DNA from: Vespula vulgaris
Taxonomy: Eukaryota; Arthropoda; Insecta; Hymenoptera; Vespidae
DNA length: 64,000 bases
Reading direction: 5' to 3'
Assembly: GCF_905475345.1 (NCBI RefSeq)
Contig: NC_066602.1
Span: forward strand, 62,001-126,000
Positions 21,791-34,029 of this stretch are shown here, piece after piece (the first letter of the stretch is position 1; every line of letters begins with the position of its first letter). A program made the translations under genes and the position numbers. A model generated the notes under the pieces. That model was given only the letters and a program-made list of their open reading frames with translations. It was not told the origin of the DNA and did no database searches.

Positions 21791-22803
21791 CGGATAAACG
21801 AAATTCGCAAAATAAAAATATTGTGTTAACAGAAATATAACAACATAGCAGCTATACTCCATTATACGTAATAAGAAATAGACGATTTAAGAAATATAAT
21901 ACTTTCCAAGAAACTAATCGGTTTGAAACATAATATACTACATATTGGATGGCTAGAAGTACAATTGAATCATTTCTTCAAGTTTTCCTATCGAGAAAGA
22001 ATTTTTAGGAAAGTGTACTCCTCCTTATAAAAGCATTAAGTCAGTGACGTGGTCCATTGCACAGCAAAAGAGCTAATCGGGGAATTAAAGGACGCATGTA
22101 AACAGCTAATTGAATTACACAACTAATTGTATCGTCCATCTCTATGTTTGGTTGCTGAGGATAAGACAAATGAAAAAATACCTTTCTTACTTTCGACCAA
22201 ACGGTGTACGCACACACGCTCGCAATACCGCACATTCATTACCGCCCACTTGAATTAGCTTGTATCAATAAGCTCCCAAGAATACGCGTAGATAGAAGGA
22301 GATAATAATAAATCGTAATGACAATAACTACGGGAGAGCGTATAACGTACATACACATCATTAAATCTCAATCAATACATATTAACAAGAGAATTCGCTC
22401 TACGCAGAAAGGATAATTCAAAATTTCTACATTTCTGCAAATTGTACATTAAATATTATGAATATTTTTGAAGCACATTTCATGAATATTACGATGTACA
22501 AATTCAACTCTTCTGTTTTTATTACATTGAGTGATTGTTTAAACTGATGTAGGAACGATAACACAGTTACGTAAACGTGATACTATCATTTCTCGTATTA
22601 TTTAAAAGTATTTATTATTATCTCGAAAATCGGTAAATGTTCTGATCGTCTCTGCAGGTTTAATCATTTTGAAAGTTAAACATACCTTAGTCCCATTTCG
22701 ATTTTTTCTCAGCTCATTCTTCAATCCATGAATACACTTTCGACTCTCACATTCGTTTCTATTCTCGATATTAGTTTGTGTTATTTCCATAATATTATTA
22801 TCA
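21791..22803 (-). repeat. W, X and S2-downstream modules, inverted
   Basis: W (21,960-22,160) and X (22,190-22,300) precede, in plus-strand order, the S2 downstream region. The latter reads on the minus strand as MEITQTNIENRNECESRKC and then a Lys/Arg-rich part, ending NGTK at a GTATGT donor-like site near 22,691. This second frame follows the S2 stop and is preserved at 41,571-41,674, so it may be part of the transcript. Confidence 0.45.
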
Positions 22804-23163
22804 TTATTCACGATAGGTCTCGACGATCCATTCACCTTCCTTCTTACGAAACACCGTGTTAGGAATTTTCGAGGTCAAATCAAGATTCGCGAAATCAATA
22901 TTCGGCCAGAGTCCAACATCGGTTTGATTAGAATTAGATTTATCTGTGGGATGATCAGCGTCGAGATAAGATCTATCCTCGATTGGATCGTAAACTAGCG
23001 TGAACACGTAATCTTTACCCTCAACTTGCACTTCTATCTATCGATTCGTATCAACTATACCATTTTCTTCCTCTTCTTCTTGAACATTGACTCACAAATC
23101 TTTTTTTTCGGAACCATTGTTAATCGTCCGAAGATTGTCCTTATCGTTCCTAATCTCATCCAT
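22804..23163 (-). pseudogene. Exon S2, 120-codon frame with two stops
   Basis: ATG at 23,163 lies in a GCCATGG context. The frame is continuous in one phase to TAA at 22,804, with a TGA and a TAG inside the acidic half. The last 75 codons are open: VEGKDYVFTLVYD, then YLDADH, SNQTDVGLWPNIDF, and an end in WIVETYRE. It is 9 nt longer than the 15.5-kb copy, an in-frame difference. The mirror copy is 41,209-41,556. Confidence 0.6.
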
Positions 23164-23461
23164 GGCATTGAAATAAATATGATTATGATATATATAATTT
23201 TCTGACTAATAGCTATATCCAAATTAACATCAGTTCGATATGCAAGAACACTGTCAACGTTAATATTCATCTCCATTCTCCCTTCTCGACTGGGTCGAGG
23301 GTGGCAAAAGATAGACTCCACAAAGATACCGCGATGAAATATACTTTTCTACGAAGAAATATTCCCTCATTACAACAAATAGTCCTCCATGATATCCGAT
23401 CCGCGTACACCGTCGGACGACCCATCGACAATCGATTACATCCTCTTATAAAACTGCTTAC

Positions 23462-23615
23462 CTTTGGATCCTTCGAGAGGATATATTCTCTAGCCTCGTA
23501 CCACCGTTCGAACGTAGTTTTGTAAGCCAATATACATGGGACTCGAGAAGATTCGTCGTCATTACCATTAAAAATGTTGCCTTCCTATTTCCCTTTCTGG
23601 TTATTATCGATCGCC
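23462..23615 (-). pseudogene. Exon S1 (TTFERWY) copy
   Basis: The minus strand keeps the donor (AAAG before GTAAGC) but the acceptor CAG has become TGG. The peptide includes YKTTFERWYEAREYILSKDP. It lies upstream of S2 on the same strand at the usual spacing of about 300 bases. Confidence 0.5.
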
Positions 23616-24340
23616 CCACGAACATGATATAGAAGAAGCTATTACGGGTAAATTCGAAACCAGGACGTTTCAAAAGGAAATGCCTTGCTACTGATTCAAG
23701 CACGTTAATTTATAGTATTTCCTAGAAGCACTAGAAAAGTTTTCGAAGACGTTGATAATCTCAGATAATACAATATCACCAAAAAAAAAAAAAACATGTA
23801 ATTCAATGTGTACTCTTTATGCATGCGATGTATGGATATGTACTTTTTCTTTTCTTTTAAGTTCGACCTATGACATAAAGCATCACGTCACTGTCTATGA
23901 ACTGTAACGAAACATTGCAAATTATTAACGACGAAATGACAAAAAGAAATCGGAAAAAATATTTCAAGCGTAAAGGACATTTTTGGCCAACGCTTGATAG
24001 ATGTGAATTGAAAATATGTATAATAACGTTCACGAGATATTTTTATTAGGAGAAGATGTCATCAGAAAAATGAATTTCTCTTTATGTAACATTAATCCTT
24101 GGTAGAGAGCAATCAGTAAAACGCAGCAGAAGCGCTTCAACGATACGCAGTCACGTAGTATGGATTATTCCATATGGTAATTGAAAGGAAAGCGTAAATC
24201 GAACTCGAATTAAGAGAGATTGGTCAACACTTCCGTTTTCCCCCACTCATACACTTTCACGGCACTTTCGGCTCTTTCGCACGAGGAATGGGAAGTTTCG
24301 ATTGACTTGCGTAAAGAAATACACAAAAAGAAAAAACTAA
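23616..24340 (-). repeat. R, M1 (FIDSD), Q and P modules, inverted
   Basis: M1 (23,860-23,915) reads FIDSDVMLYVIGRT and then a stop. A homopolymer of A lies at about 23,783-23,795. P (24,180-24,330) is degraded. The segment 24,000-24,330 is mirrored at 40,050-40,390. Confidence 0.5.
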
Positions 24341-26430
24341 ATTACGAAAACAAAGTATATAAACACAACGAATGATTTTTTCTATATCCATATTCTTTGC
24401 TACTGCGTGATAAAGAAAGAGAGATGCTTGTCAACTTAAATAATAGAAAGAGAATAAAAGGTAATTTCACGAAATAAATTTTCAAGCAATATTTCTTCCT
24501 CGTAATTAGTAGTTATTGATAAATATTTATAATGATAAAGACACGAAAAATGTTAATAGCCGAATATCAGAATTATTTAGTGAATTTCTCATTGTAAATT
24601 GTAAAGATTAAGAGGGTGAAAAAGGAGAAAAAAGAAGAAAAGAACAAGAGGAAAAGAGGAAAGTAGTCCACTCAATAAAGCACAATTGAGAAATTTATTT
24701 CCTCCGGATCCCCATGACATTTCGGCTCTTTATTTCGTGTAATACGTGGTATAGATTAACCTCCGTAGATTCTATTAACTCTTCACACGGAGCTCCGTCT
24801 CGGAAATTAGCACGATTTGGGGAAGAATGTCACCTGTAGAAGTCATTCTTTCAATTATTTTTGAACAAGTAATACGCAAATAAGTGCCAAATAATCGCCC
24901 GATACTTCATAGTACCGAAAGGAAACATCCAAGCAGCCCAAACGATACGAACGATATATTCATTCTCCCTAGTCCTTTGTTTATGTTATCGGCATAAGGT
25001 AAATATATCGGCAGTCATAAGTAAACAATTTGTTATAAAATTTCAATTCTATATGATGGAAATGAAACTGATTTTCGTGATCAACCCCATATTAATTATT
25101 GTTTTGTTCCTTCTTGGAGAAGGAAGTTTATATCAGTTAAAAGGGTGTATCAGGATTTACCATTTTATGACTGACCTTTTGAAACGAACAATTGAACGTC
25201 TGTCCTCAGTCTTAACTAATCTACGTATTTTAAATTATTTCAGAGATATAAGAGATGAAACGTAGGCTAAAGCAGTTCCAATAGTCCAGAAGTATTGCAA
25301 AATAGCAGAATTAACCTTTATCTGAGTCGTAATAGCTTCCAAAGAAGATACACTGCTTTCAACTATGTTGAAATTGATAATTAAACATTGGACGTCCAAA
25401 GCTGATTCTGTTGACAAATTTATTACAATTCTTCCAAGTGATATGAAACCCATGTTGGTTAGAGAGGAATATTATTATCTTTTGTATTGAAACAACATGT
25501 TTCTATTGGTAGGGCATTACTGTAGCAACCATTTACTTTAGTATTGGATTTTAATAAACGAGGTATGAAGAGATCAGATATAAGTAACTTGTCACCTATC
25601 TTACCCAATACTATATATGTATATAGTCCCTTCTAAAAAACGTCAATCAAAAATGTTGTTATATGCAAAAAATATTTCTTTTCGAATTCATCTTATCGCA
25701 GTAAAGATTGGATCATGGACGAATTGATCAGTATGAGAAGTATCTAATCGTGCTCTAATATCTTCAGGATTTTGTAGCAGCCCATCGGCGGTGATGACGC
25801 TCTAAATTGTAGCTTGGATTTAAAAAAAGGACAGAAAGAAAAATACATATCCATGTATCTTATTTGGGGACAATGAATTACGTGGTGTCGGTCGGCGGAA
25901 TTATCTGAGATAAATCACGATTTTTAAATTATTTTTAGTACTTGTTGGAGGTACTATGAATCATCGTTTTCTTTTCAAACATCGTCCTTGTCTTTATATG
26001 ATCTCATACTGTGTTCATTATGCGATTGAGAGTACCTAGGAAGAGGAAAAAGAAGGTGAAACATTTGTACACGACGACCGAGTTTTGAAGGACCAATGAG
26101 GAGCTGTTTTGTAAAGATTGCAATGGTGGTAAGAGGAAATCAGATTTTATCAAAGGATACAAACGTAAGCGGGTTTATCTAGAAGATATGTGCGATTGTG
26201 CTCAGAATTGTTTGTCGAAGGGCCGTCCGACGTTCCAAGCGATACATGGATCAAAGGGGAATGGGAATGAAATTGAGGGATATTTATGATACAAAATAAT
26301 TTAACATACAGGGACGATCAAAGGAATCAACGTTTTTAGAAGTAATAACGTTAGCAGGGGAATACTTTTAAATTATACGTGAAATAGAAAGTCCACGTCA
26401 TCGTTATTCCCTCAATTTTACTGAAGTAAC
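24341..26430. repeat. Segment present only in the left arm
   Basis: This 2.1-kb segment has no counterpart in the right arm, where the flanking sequences join directly near 40,020. It contains degraded V plus (24,840-24,950), T plus (25,405-25,536), a junction near 25,620, then M1 plus (25,780) and S1-like plus (26,020-26,280). The composition is the same as the rest of the array. Either the right arm lost it or the left arm gained it. Confidence 0.65.
25405..25536 (+). pseudogene. Exon T (NLPSDM) copy with one stop
   Basis: It reads DKFITILPSDMKPMLVREEY, has a stop in the middle, and resumes in the same frame with CSNHLL and the terminal stop. This is nearly the same ending as 50,812-50,960 and is collinear with it. 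Confidence 0.45.
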
Positions 26431-27393
26431 CATTCGATTTAATTAAAAAAGGAGAAGTGTTGAATTCTACATTTCAAACTGTTCGACATAATATTCACGA
26501 CATGTACTTAAAAAATATTGAAATTTGGACGAAGTAACTGTTGCGTAGCGCGGATTAATCCGTTGATACGTTTTGATAGGGATCTAATGGAAATTGATGT
26601 GCCTAATACGTGCTCCCATCCTTATCGTGAAGTACCTTCGTTTTGAACCCTTCGTTATTACATCTTTCCATTCGGTGCGCGCTTATCTGCGCCAGTTCAA
26701 GTAGCAGGGTCGAGTGCGCGATCCTGTGTGTGTGTGTACGTATGACTCCTATTTTATTTTTATAACAAGGAAAGTATTTTTTCATTTGCTTTCCTCTCAT
26801 CAAACCAACCAGACAATTGGAGGATACGATTAGCTGTATACTTCAATTGCCTATTTAGATTTATCATTCGATAATGCGGTTACTTATCTCGCGGAGCAAT
26901 CAACTATTTTCTTAGAAACACATCGATTTGAAACGTAATATAGGAAATATTAGGTAAGTAGAAATACAATGGGACTATGGTTTGCATTCTCCATCTCTTC
27001 TGTTCTCAAGTGTATCGAATGATTATTTAAATTGACAGGCTGATCTAAACGTGGACTTAATATTTCGCGTATACTTTCATGCATTTGACTCTATTCTATG
27101 AATTTTTTGAACGTTCCGTCAGCTTTAACCCTTTTGCAAGATAAACAGCCCTCAGTTCCATTTCGAGTCTTCATTGATGAAGGTCCCGCTTGCATGGTCG
27201 GACATCCCTTCAAGAAACTTTTTCGAACGAAATCGATTACGTCCCCTAGCTAAAGCCCACTTCGATCATTTAGGAAAGGGATATTCCGTCTCTTCGTATC
27301 ATCGTTCGAATGAAGCATTCTAAAACAGCGTCATCTGAATTTGGTCAATGTTCGTAGTCGATATCTTTACAAATTTTGTCTCCTTCTTCTTCC

Positions 27394-27397
<4 letters not shown>
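26431..27397. repeat. Left-arm segment containing an identity tract
   Basis: It is mirrored by 39,020-39,990. It contains X plus (26,640-26,740) and S-region minus (27,100-27,340). Within it 26,944-27,173 is identical to 39,233-39,462, while flanks on both sides differ at roughly 8-10 percent of positions. No gene is seen. Confidence 0.7.
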
Positions 27398-27447
<50 letters not shown>

Positions 27448-27466
27448 TATTATATATATAGTATAT
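27398..27466. repeat. (TA)n microsatellite
   Basis: A TA run with two AGTATA interruptions inside an S-like segment. The mirror position near 38,990 has no TA run, so it expanded after the arms formed, or collapsed in the other arm. Confidence 0.9.
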
Positions 27467-28479
27467 AAAGACAAAGGCGATTCTTCAAAAGGAAATGATT
27501 TGTCCGTAAAACTATCACGTTGATTTATAGTACCTCCAGGAAGCACTAAAAAAGTTTCGGAAGACGTTGACAATCTTAGATAGTACAATACCACCGACCG
27601 ATAATATGTGAGTGAATATCTGCTTTCCATGCAGGAGATACGTCTATATTCTATTTTTCTTTCCTTCCTATTTTTAAATTGTTGCTATAACTTAGGACCG
27701 ATTGAATTGCTACAAAAGCCTGAAAATGTTAAAGCACGAGTAGTTACTTCTCCTGCTGCTCAATTTGCCTATCATATAATTTTTATTAAAACAAAAAGAA
27801 GTCGGAAAAAAGTACTTTTTCATGAATAACATTTTTAGCCATCGTTTTTCTGAAGGGAATCAGAAATGTGTATATTAACGTGCACAAGATATTCTCATTA
27901 TGAGAGTATATCAATAAGAAAATTAATTTTTTCTCTTTCAGTATTTATCCTTGCTAGAGAGCGATCAATAAATATGAATCAGAAGCATTTATTTCAATAT
28001 GTATTTGTGCAATATGGATTAATTCATATGGTAGTTAAGAAGGGACGGTAATAATATGTCGAATTAAAAGAGATTGGTTGGGAAATTCATTTCCTTCCAA
28101 CCCACAACCTCCTTAGCCGTGTAATAGGAAATTTTAATTGGTTTGCGTGCAGCGCATTGAAATCAAACACATCAGAGAAAAGACTATATAATGAAAGAAA
28201 AATATGAATATGGGGAAAGATGTTCTCTGATTCCATTTTCCTTTATTATTGCGAAATAAAGGAAAAGAAATGATATTTCCAAGAGATCTGAAAAAAACAG
28301 GAATTTATTTCTCATTGATTGTCATCTTTAAACATACAAATTAAAACAAAATTGAAAGTCGTCAACGTTCTTTTGTTAATTTCACATTGCAAACTGAAAA
28401 GGAAAGAAGAAAAAAGAAAAATAAAAAAGGAAAGTTATATGTCGAATGAAAAGAGATTGTTAGAGAATTAATTTTATTT

Positions 28480-28600
28480 TCGAGCTTTCCGTCCGTGAAA
28501 GCAATCAATACGTGAAAACCTGTCTTGCCGGCGCATTCTCGGACGTTAGCTATCAGCAAATCGATGGCAATTTGTTGCGCAAACGCATTTCTGCGATTCA
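28480..28600 (-). pseudogene. Exon Z2 (FAQQ/IDLL) copy in L2
   Basis: It reads NRRNAFAQQIAIDLLIANV and continues to AFTDGKLENK, within a 79-codon frame from 28,601 to 28,362. It is nearly identical to the L1 copy. Its L3 partner at 38,080-38,190 has acquired changes that shorten the frame. Confidence 0.4.
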
Positions 28601-29442
28601 CATCATATTATGTATCATAACTTTGAAATCAACTAAAGTGTTACAATGATATTTAATTTACCGAACGTTCAGAAACGTCTACAAATTTACATATCTTTGT
28701 AATAAAATCAAAATTTTATCCCTTATTATTTTATACCATATGTATGATACGATACCTTGTTAATTTGGCCATTCCTGATTTGCTTTATTCCGTTATTTCA
28801 ATAGAAAAATCCAGGGAAACATGCATTTCTCAAAAAATTGCGTCCCAATCACTCGACCCTACCAAATTACTCGCTAACTCTGTGGTTCTTTCGGAGGGGT
28901 GATACGTGAAAGAGAAGAAGGTAATAGTGGGAAGCGGAGAACTATGACGAAAGATTTTCTCTGTATACATGTATTTTATTATTGTGCAATTGCGGAAATG
29001 AATTTTTCGGTAACTTGAGAAATAAGGACTTGTTAACAAGAAAAGAAGGTAATATTTGCAGAAAATATTTTCAAGGAGTATGGCGGTAGATATAATCTTC
29101 GACGAGAAAATTTTTTTACGACAAAAGACATTGGAATAAGAATTACATAGTACGAAAATGCTAATATCATTAATATCTGATAATATTAGAATACTATGTT
29201 TAAGCATAACATGGAATTGGAAAAGAAGAAATATTACAAATATCCTATACGAATTAAGGAATAATTTTGTAGCAATCGATGCAATATAACTTTAATAATT
29301 GCAATAATTACTGTTATGGGAATTATCATTGCAATAACTATTAACAATAATTAATTATATTAGAAGTAATTAGAGTTTTACGCGATTATTTCCAGTAAAA
29401 AAGAGTCGAATAGTTGTCAATTTCATTGGAAGCTTCCAAGAT

Positions 29443-29724
29443 TCATGAGATAATTTCTCGTGTACGTAGAGTATATATAAATATAACTACGGAACTATAG
29501 AAAGGAGGCAATTTCTCGTCCCCGTGCGTACTAACTAGAGAATTAAAATCTAGGACGCTTGGTCTTCTAACGGGACGACGTGTGATTAATTTCTGGATGG
29601 CATTCACTGAAGGAACCAGTAACAGCAATCGAGTGCCATACGCGAAATAATCGCTAACTATATATACTTCGTCCGTCCCAAAGAATATATTTACAAATAA
29701 TCCAAACGGCGAAATCAATTTCAT
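29443..29724 (-). pseudogene. Module V-prime copy in L2
   Basis: A 93-codon frame with MKLISPFGLFV, DYFAYGTRLLLLVPSVN and ITRRPVRRPS, ending in YTLRTREIIS. It is the longest of the three V-prime copies. Hydrophobic and basic stretches alternate; no known domain is seen. Confidence 0.3.
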
Positions 29725-30249
29725 CAGTAATACTAGTCATTCGTTTGTTACATCAATATTCTTTAAATTTAGCTGTAGTCATTTGTAAAATATCTATTAT
29801 AATATTTCCTTTCTATATTATAAAAAGGGTATTTAGAAGGCATTTAAAAGGCATCATTTGCTTTAAGTTTGGTAATTATACAATTTAAACGAACGAATGA
29901 CTTTGATCAGTCTTAAACAATCTACGCAATTGGACCGGTTTTAAAGATATGGGAAACAAATTAAAGGCGAAAGCAATTCCAATAGGCGACATTTATTGCG
30001 AAAAATCTGAATTTACCAATATCTAAATTATAATACATTCATAGAAGATACAGGCATTTCAAGTATATTAATCAACGAGCAATGGCTGCTTACATTTTAG
30101 AAATGTTTCTTGAAACGATCTTCTGTTTCCACAGTCCAATGTGCTACATTATAAAAGATGAAATTCATATAGAAAATTGAATGAGATGCGTGACCAATTA
30201 GTTATATCAGATATCTTCGTACCTCGTTTATTAAAATCCAGTATTCAAA

Positions 30250-30370
30250 TGGATGGTTGCGATCGTGATAGCTTAGCAATGGCGACATGTTGTTTCCACA
30301 CACCAGATGATTAGGTGCCTTTCTCGCCAAATGGACTCGAACACCATCCGGAGGATTTGTGGTGGTTCAA
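30250..30370 (-). pseudogene. Exon T copy in L2, degraded
   Basis: It resembles the L1 copy at 2,765 and the L3 copy at 36,310. The minus strand keeps ARK, NN and SNH-like positions but has lost NLPSDM. Confidence 0.4.
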
Positions 30371-31024
30371 TTTCAAATAGCACATCCTCCCTGAAAAAAT
30401 CAATACATTATTCTAAAATATGCCTATGATACAGATTTCATAACCCACATTATCTTTTAGAATAAAAAATTTATATCTAGTCCCTAAAATATCTAATGAC
30501 TCCATAAACAAAGGATTGATTGATTTACCATTTAAATATTAGACTAAACAGGAAAACGTTTTCAAACCTTAATCGGGTTGATGGTCAGACATTTGTACTA
30601 TCCACGTAGTATGTATCGTCGGATGTACGGAAGAAGAGAAGGTGCCAATTTAAATATGTTTCACTTCGGATGTCGAATATTTAAGTATCACGGTGGCCGT
30701 AGTTGAAATTCGTGTATCTCCTCTGAAATGCATTACAATTCAGATATTGCTAAATTCGGATCCTTCGCAATAAATATTGCCTATTGGAAAAACGTTTCCC
30801 TTTAAGTCGTTTCGGCCATCCCTAAAATAAGTAAGAATTCGTAGATTAGTTATGACCTACGATAGATATTCAATTGTTCATCTAAGTTATGTAGTTATCA
30901 CGGATAAATCGGGTTACACCCTTTTAAGTGATATAAAGTACTTTCTCTGAGATGGAACAAGTAACTATTAAGATGATATTCATTAGGAAATTCGGTTTCA
31001 TTTCCGTAAGGTATAATTGAAATT

Positions 31025-31267
31025 TTATAATAAATTATATACTAATGATAACTTTATCTTATATTGATAACATAAACAAAAGACTATTGAGATTGAACAA
31101 ATTGTTTCAACCTGATGAACTATTTTTATAATTACCCTTTGTGACGTATGATGTATAAAAGTAGAAAATATATATAGTAAGGCACTATCTGGCGTATTGC
31201 TAGTTCCACAGCCACCGAAGGAATGACCAACGGTTTTACCGCTCGTCCTCTGATATGAGGTTTTCAT
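31025..31267 (-). pseudogene. Exon V copy in L2
   Basis: An 80-codon frame, identical in sequence to the L1 copy over about 170 bases. Frame length differs from L1 only at the C-terminal end because of changes near 31,060. Confidence 0.35.
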
Positions 31268-31702
31268 CCCCCATTCCCCGGAGTCGCTATGGGCGCTTAC
31301 CTTCGCGTCCGAGCAGGCGCTCTCTGCAAGGGTTTATTACGTTTCATGTTGATTAATCAATATTTCCTATTACGCGATGGAAAATTCCGGAAAGGTCGCA
31401 AGCGGCGAAGAAATGGAGTTTTCCATTCATCTCTATTAACTGGTTATGTCGTCATAATTTTTCAACTATGCTCTTATTTCGGTTCGTCTCTATCCCTACT
31501 TCAGTTTACAATTTGAAAGTAAAAATCTACTAAAGAATTTTTAAAATTGGCAAATAATGTTCTTCCCGTTCTTGTCGTTAAAAGTTTATATCAATAAGAA
31601 TTAATTTCGAGTAAAGAATATTGTTTGACATTTTTTTCGTAATATTACTTTCTATTATTTTTCTATTATTTAAGTTAACATGCATCTCTCTTTATTCTGC
31701 AG

Positions 31703-32067
31703 TAGCAATGATATGGATTCAGAGGAAAACGTTCGACATATTTATTTCTTTTTCGTAATATCATCTTCTTCTTTTTTAAGTATTTTGTACTTCCACTTCA
31801 TGTTTTACGCATTTGAATACGATTTGTGGAGGTGAATCGATATTTTCCATTTCGCGGTCGAACGAGACGAAAAGGCCGAAAACGATTTGAGTGAGTGGAA
31901 ACGAGGTTCTCGACAAATCCCTTTTAATTCGTCATATTAGTACTGATCCTTTTTCAATATCGTATGAAATAATCCTTATTGCACAAATACATATTGAAAT
32001 AGACACTTCTGTCTCATGTTTCTTGATCGCTTCCTACCAGGGAATAATATTGAATGGAAAGAAATAA
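31703..32067 (+). pseudogene. Exon P (KRPK) copy in L2, one stop
   Basis: It follows TTTATTCTGCAG. The frame reads ISRSNETKRPKTI, then a TGA, then VSGNEVLDKSLLIRHISTD and on to ILNGKK. The single stop sits in the middle, so this copy is inactive. Its partner in L3 (34,661-35,025, minus) lacks that stop. Confidence 0.5.
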
Positions 32068-32281
32068 ATTTTTTTGTTAATGAAAATGTCTTGTGAACAT
32101 TATGAGACACATTTTTAATCCCATCTGCATGATCGACATATCGTCGTCGTCGGCGAAAAATGCTTTCTATGCAAAAAATATTTATTTTCCGATTTCTTCT
32201 TGCCACAAGCATAAAAATAGCATAACAGGCGAGATGATCGGCAGGAGCAATATGCAATTGTTCTTTGAAATCATCAGTCTT

Positions 32282-32345
32282 TTGTTACAGTTCATAGACA
32301 GTGACATGATGCTTTATGTTATAGGACGTATTCAAAAAGGAAATG
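32282..32345 (+). pseudogene. Exon M1 (FIDSD), open copy
   Basis: Preceded by CTTTTGTTACAG, an acceptor-like border ending at 32,290, it reads FIDSDMMLYVIGRI. The surrounding 125-codon frame (32,093-32,470) also covers intron-like flanks, so only the central part is supported. The L3 partner at 34,391-34,448 is the same. Confidence 0.4.
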
Positions 32346-32489
32346 GAAATGTACATTCATATATCTCGTGTATAGAGAACACACATCGAATTACATGTCA
32401 TCGGTCGATTATATTGCATTATCTAAGATTATCGGTCCTCCAAATGTGTTTCAGTGCTTCCTGGGGATAATAAATAATAAATCAAGATG

Positions 32490-32505
32490 CTGCATCTAGA
32501 TGCAG
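32490..32505. repeat. Perfect 16-bp palindrome CTGCATCTAGATGCAG
   Basis: Present in L2, with 14 bp kept at 34,222-34,235 in L3. The matching L1 site near 5,008 reads CTAGAAGCA and is not palindromic. The change is shared by L2 and L3 only. Confidence 0.8.
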
Positions 32506-32690
32506 GGCATTTGTTTTTAACCATACTTCTTGTCTTTAAGCGATCCGTAAGAACATGTTACATGCAGTGTTCATTACGCGATCGAGAATACCCCAGAAGA
32601 GGAAAACGAATACAAAATTTCTAATGGTAGGGACGACGAACCTTGATGTGTCTCATATTGATCCACTTTACAAAGCGATATTCGAATGGA

Positions 32691-34029
32691 GGTAGGAGGA
32701 GACGGCATATATCTTATTGAAAGGTTCGAGTGGTAAGCGGCTTTAGCCATTGCATATCATCGAGTGCGTCGAGACAGATTTGTGGATGGGCTGGTCGACG
32801 TTGCAAATGGATTCTTGATTAAAGTGGCATTGAAATGGTCCTCAAACAGGTTTATCTTTGAAAATGATTAAATCTGCATGTACGATCAAAAGATTCACCG
32901 TTTTTCGATATAATAGTGTTAGCGCGGGAACACTTTTAAATTATGCGTTTAATATTCAGTGTACGTTTACGTCATCCTGTCATCGTTATACCCGTTTAAA
33001 TAATTATTTAAACTATTTATGAACTAATTATTAAATTGATTATCACACTCCGTTTAAATAATTGTTGAATATTACTAAACAGGGAAGAAACGTTTAATTC
33101 AATGTTCCAAATTGGTTATCATAATATTCACAGCAGGTACTTCAATAATATGCATAAGATTTAATAGACATCATCAGGAATATAGGGATTTGGACCAATT
33201 AATTTGCTGGTTTGCTCGAATCCTCTTGTTAACGATTGAGGTATAATGATTTGCAGGTGCCTAATACGTTCCCCTATAATTATCGTCATATCCCTTCATA
33301 TTGAACGTATTATTCTTGCTATTCTCCGTCCGTTCGTATACCTTTGCATGGTCGTGGGCTTATTCACGTTAACGGGATGAGTGTACGTAGAGGTATCCCT
33401 TTGAAAGGGCGTGTGTGCGTATAAGTCTCGTATCCCGGGAATAAAACAGATATTTTTGCATTTGTTTTCCTCTCGTCGAACAAAGCAGACGTTTGGATAA
33501 TAAGTTTAAGGGAATATAATATCGTTTAAATTTTACGATCATGAAAACAATTCATCTGTCGATTGTATAGTATTTCTAAAGAGACAATAATTTGAAATGC
33601 TAGAAACGTCACTATAGTAATAACAATATTTAATTTATCGAAGAGCAAGGAAATTGATACAAATTCTTTTTTCTTCCTTCGAATATATCTTTTAATTTTC
33701 TCGTAAATGATAAAGTAAACAACTTTTTTTTACAAAAAAGGAAAAGGAAACATTTATCAACAATCGTGTTTACATATATGAGACTGCGGTAGTACCCGTT
33801 CGTATGAAAGAACTAAATTAGTGGTGGTACATCGATTTACAAATTAAATGATGCAGCGAAAAAGCAAATCGTATTATCGAATTATATACCTAGTTTCACG
33901 AGAGAAAGATAAATTAAGAAGTTTTCTTCTTTCTTCTTTTCAAAATAAGGGAGGAGATACACGCACGCATGCCTACAAGACTGCGCACGTATCCCCGCCC
34001 ACATTATCTAGCGCGCCCACATAGTCCCA
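32691..34029. repeat. Spacer between the palindrome arms
   Basis: Three parts are visible. 32,691-33,504 continues L2 (S, X) and has no mirror. 33,504-33,780 matches 44,620-44,460 inverted and then 20,390-20,530. 33,780-34,029 is W and X on the minus strand, like 7,780-7,960 and 56,650-56,900. The spacer is thus itself a joint between three copies of the family. No gene is seen. Confidence 0.65.
32994..33013. repeat. Perfect 20-bp AT palindrome
   Basis: The site GTTTAAATAATTATTTAAAC is self-complementary throughout. The same place in the 54-kb copy is a perfect 24-bp palindrome, while the L1 site near 5,514-5,533 has decayed to an imperfect one. Confidence 0.8.

Larger units (their letters stand above)
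27660..33504. repeat. Block L2, inner left arm of the palindrome
   Basis: It is a direct copy of L1 and an inverted copy of L3. By eye 30,420-30,900 and its L3 partner 35,790-36,275 differ at only about two sites. L2 and L3 share changes absent in L1, such as GGATAATAAATAATAAATC at about 32,465-32,483 and the CTAGATGCAG site. The palindrome therefore formed after L1 and L2 separated. Confidence 0.85.

Noticed and set aside
28830..29207. 125-codon minus-strand frame
   Set aside because: It is shared only with the recent L1 copy. The more diverged copy near 61,900 does not keep the frame.
32093..32470. 125-codon plus-strand frame and its 93-codon antisense partner
   Set aside because: Both strands are open over the same AT-rich DNA; only the central FIDSD part (M1) shows conservation in old copies.
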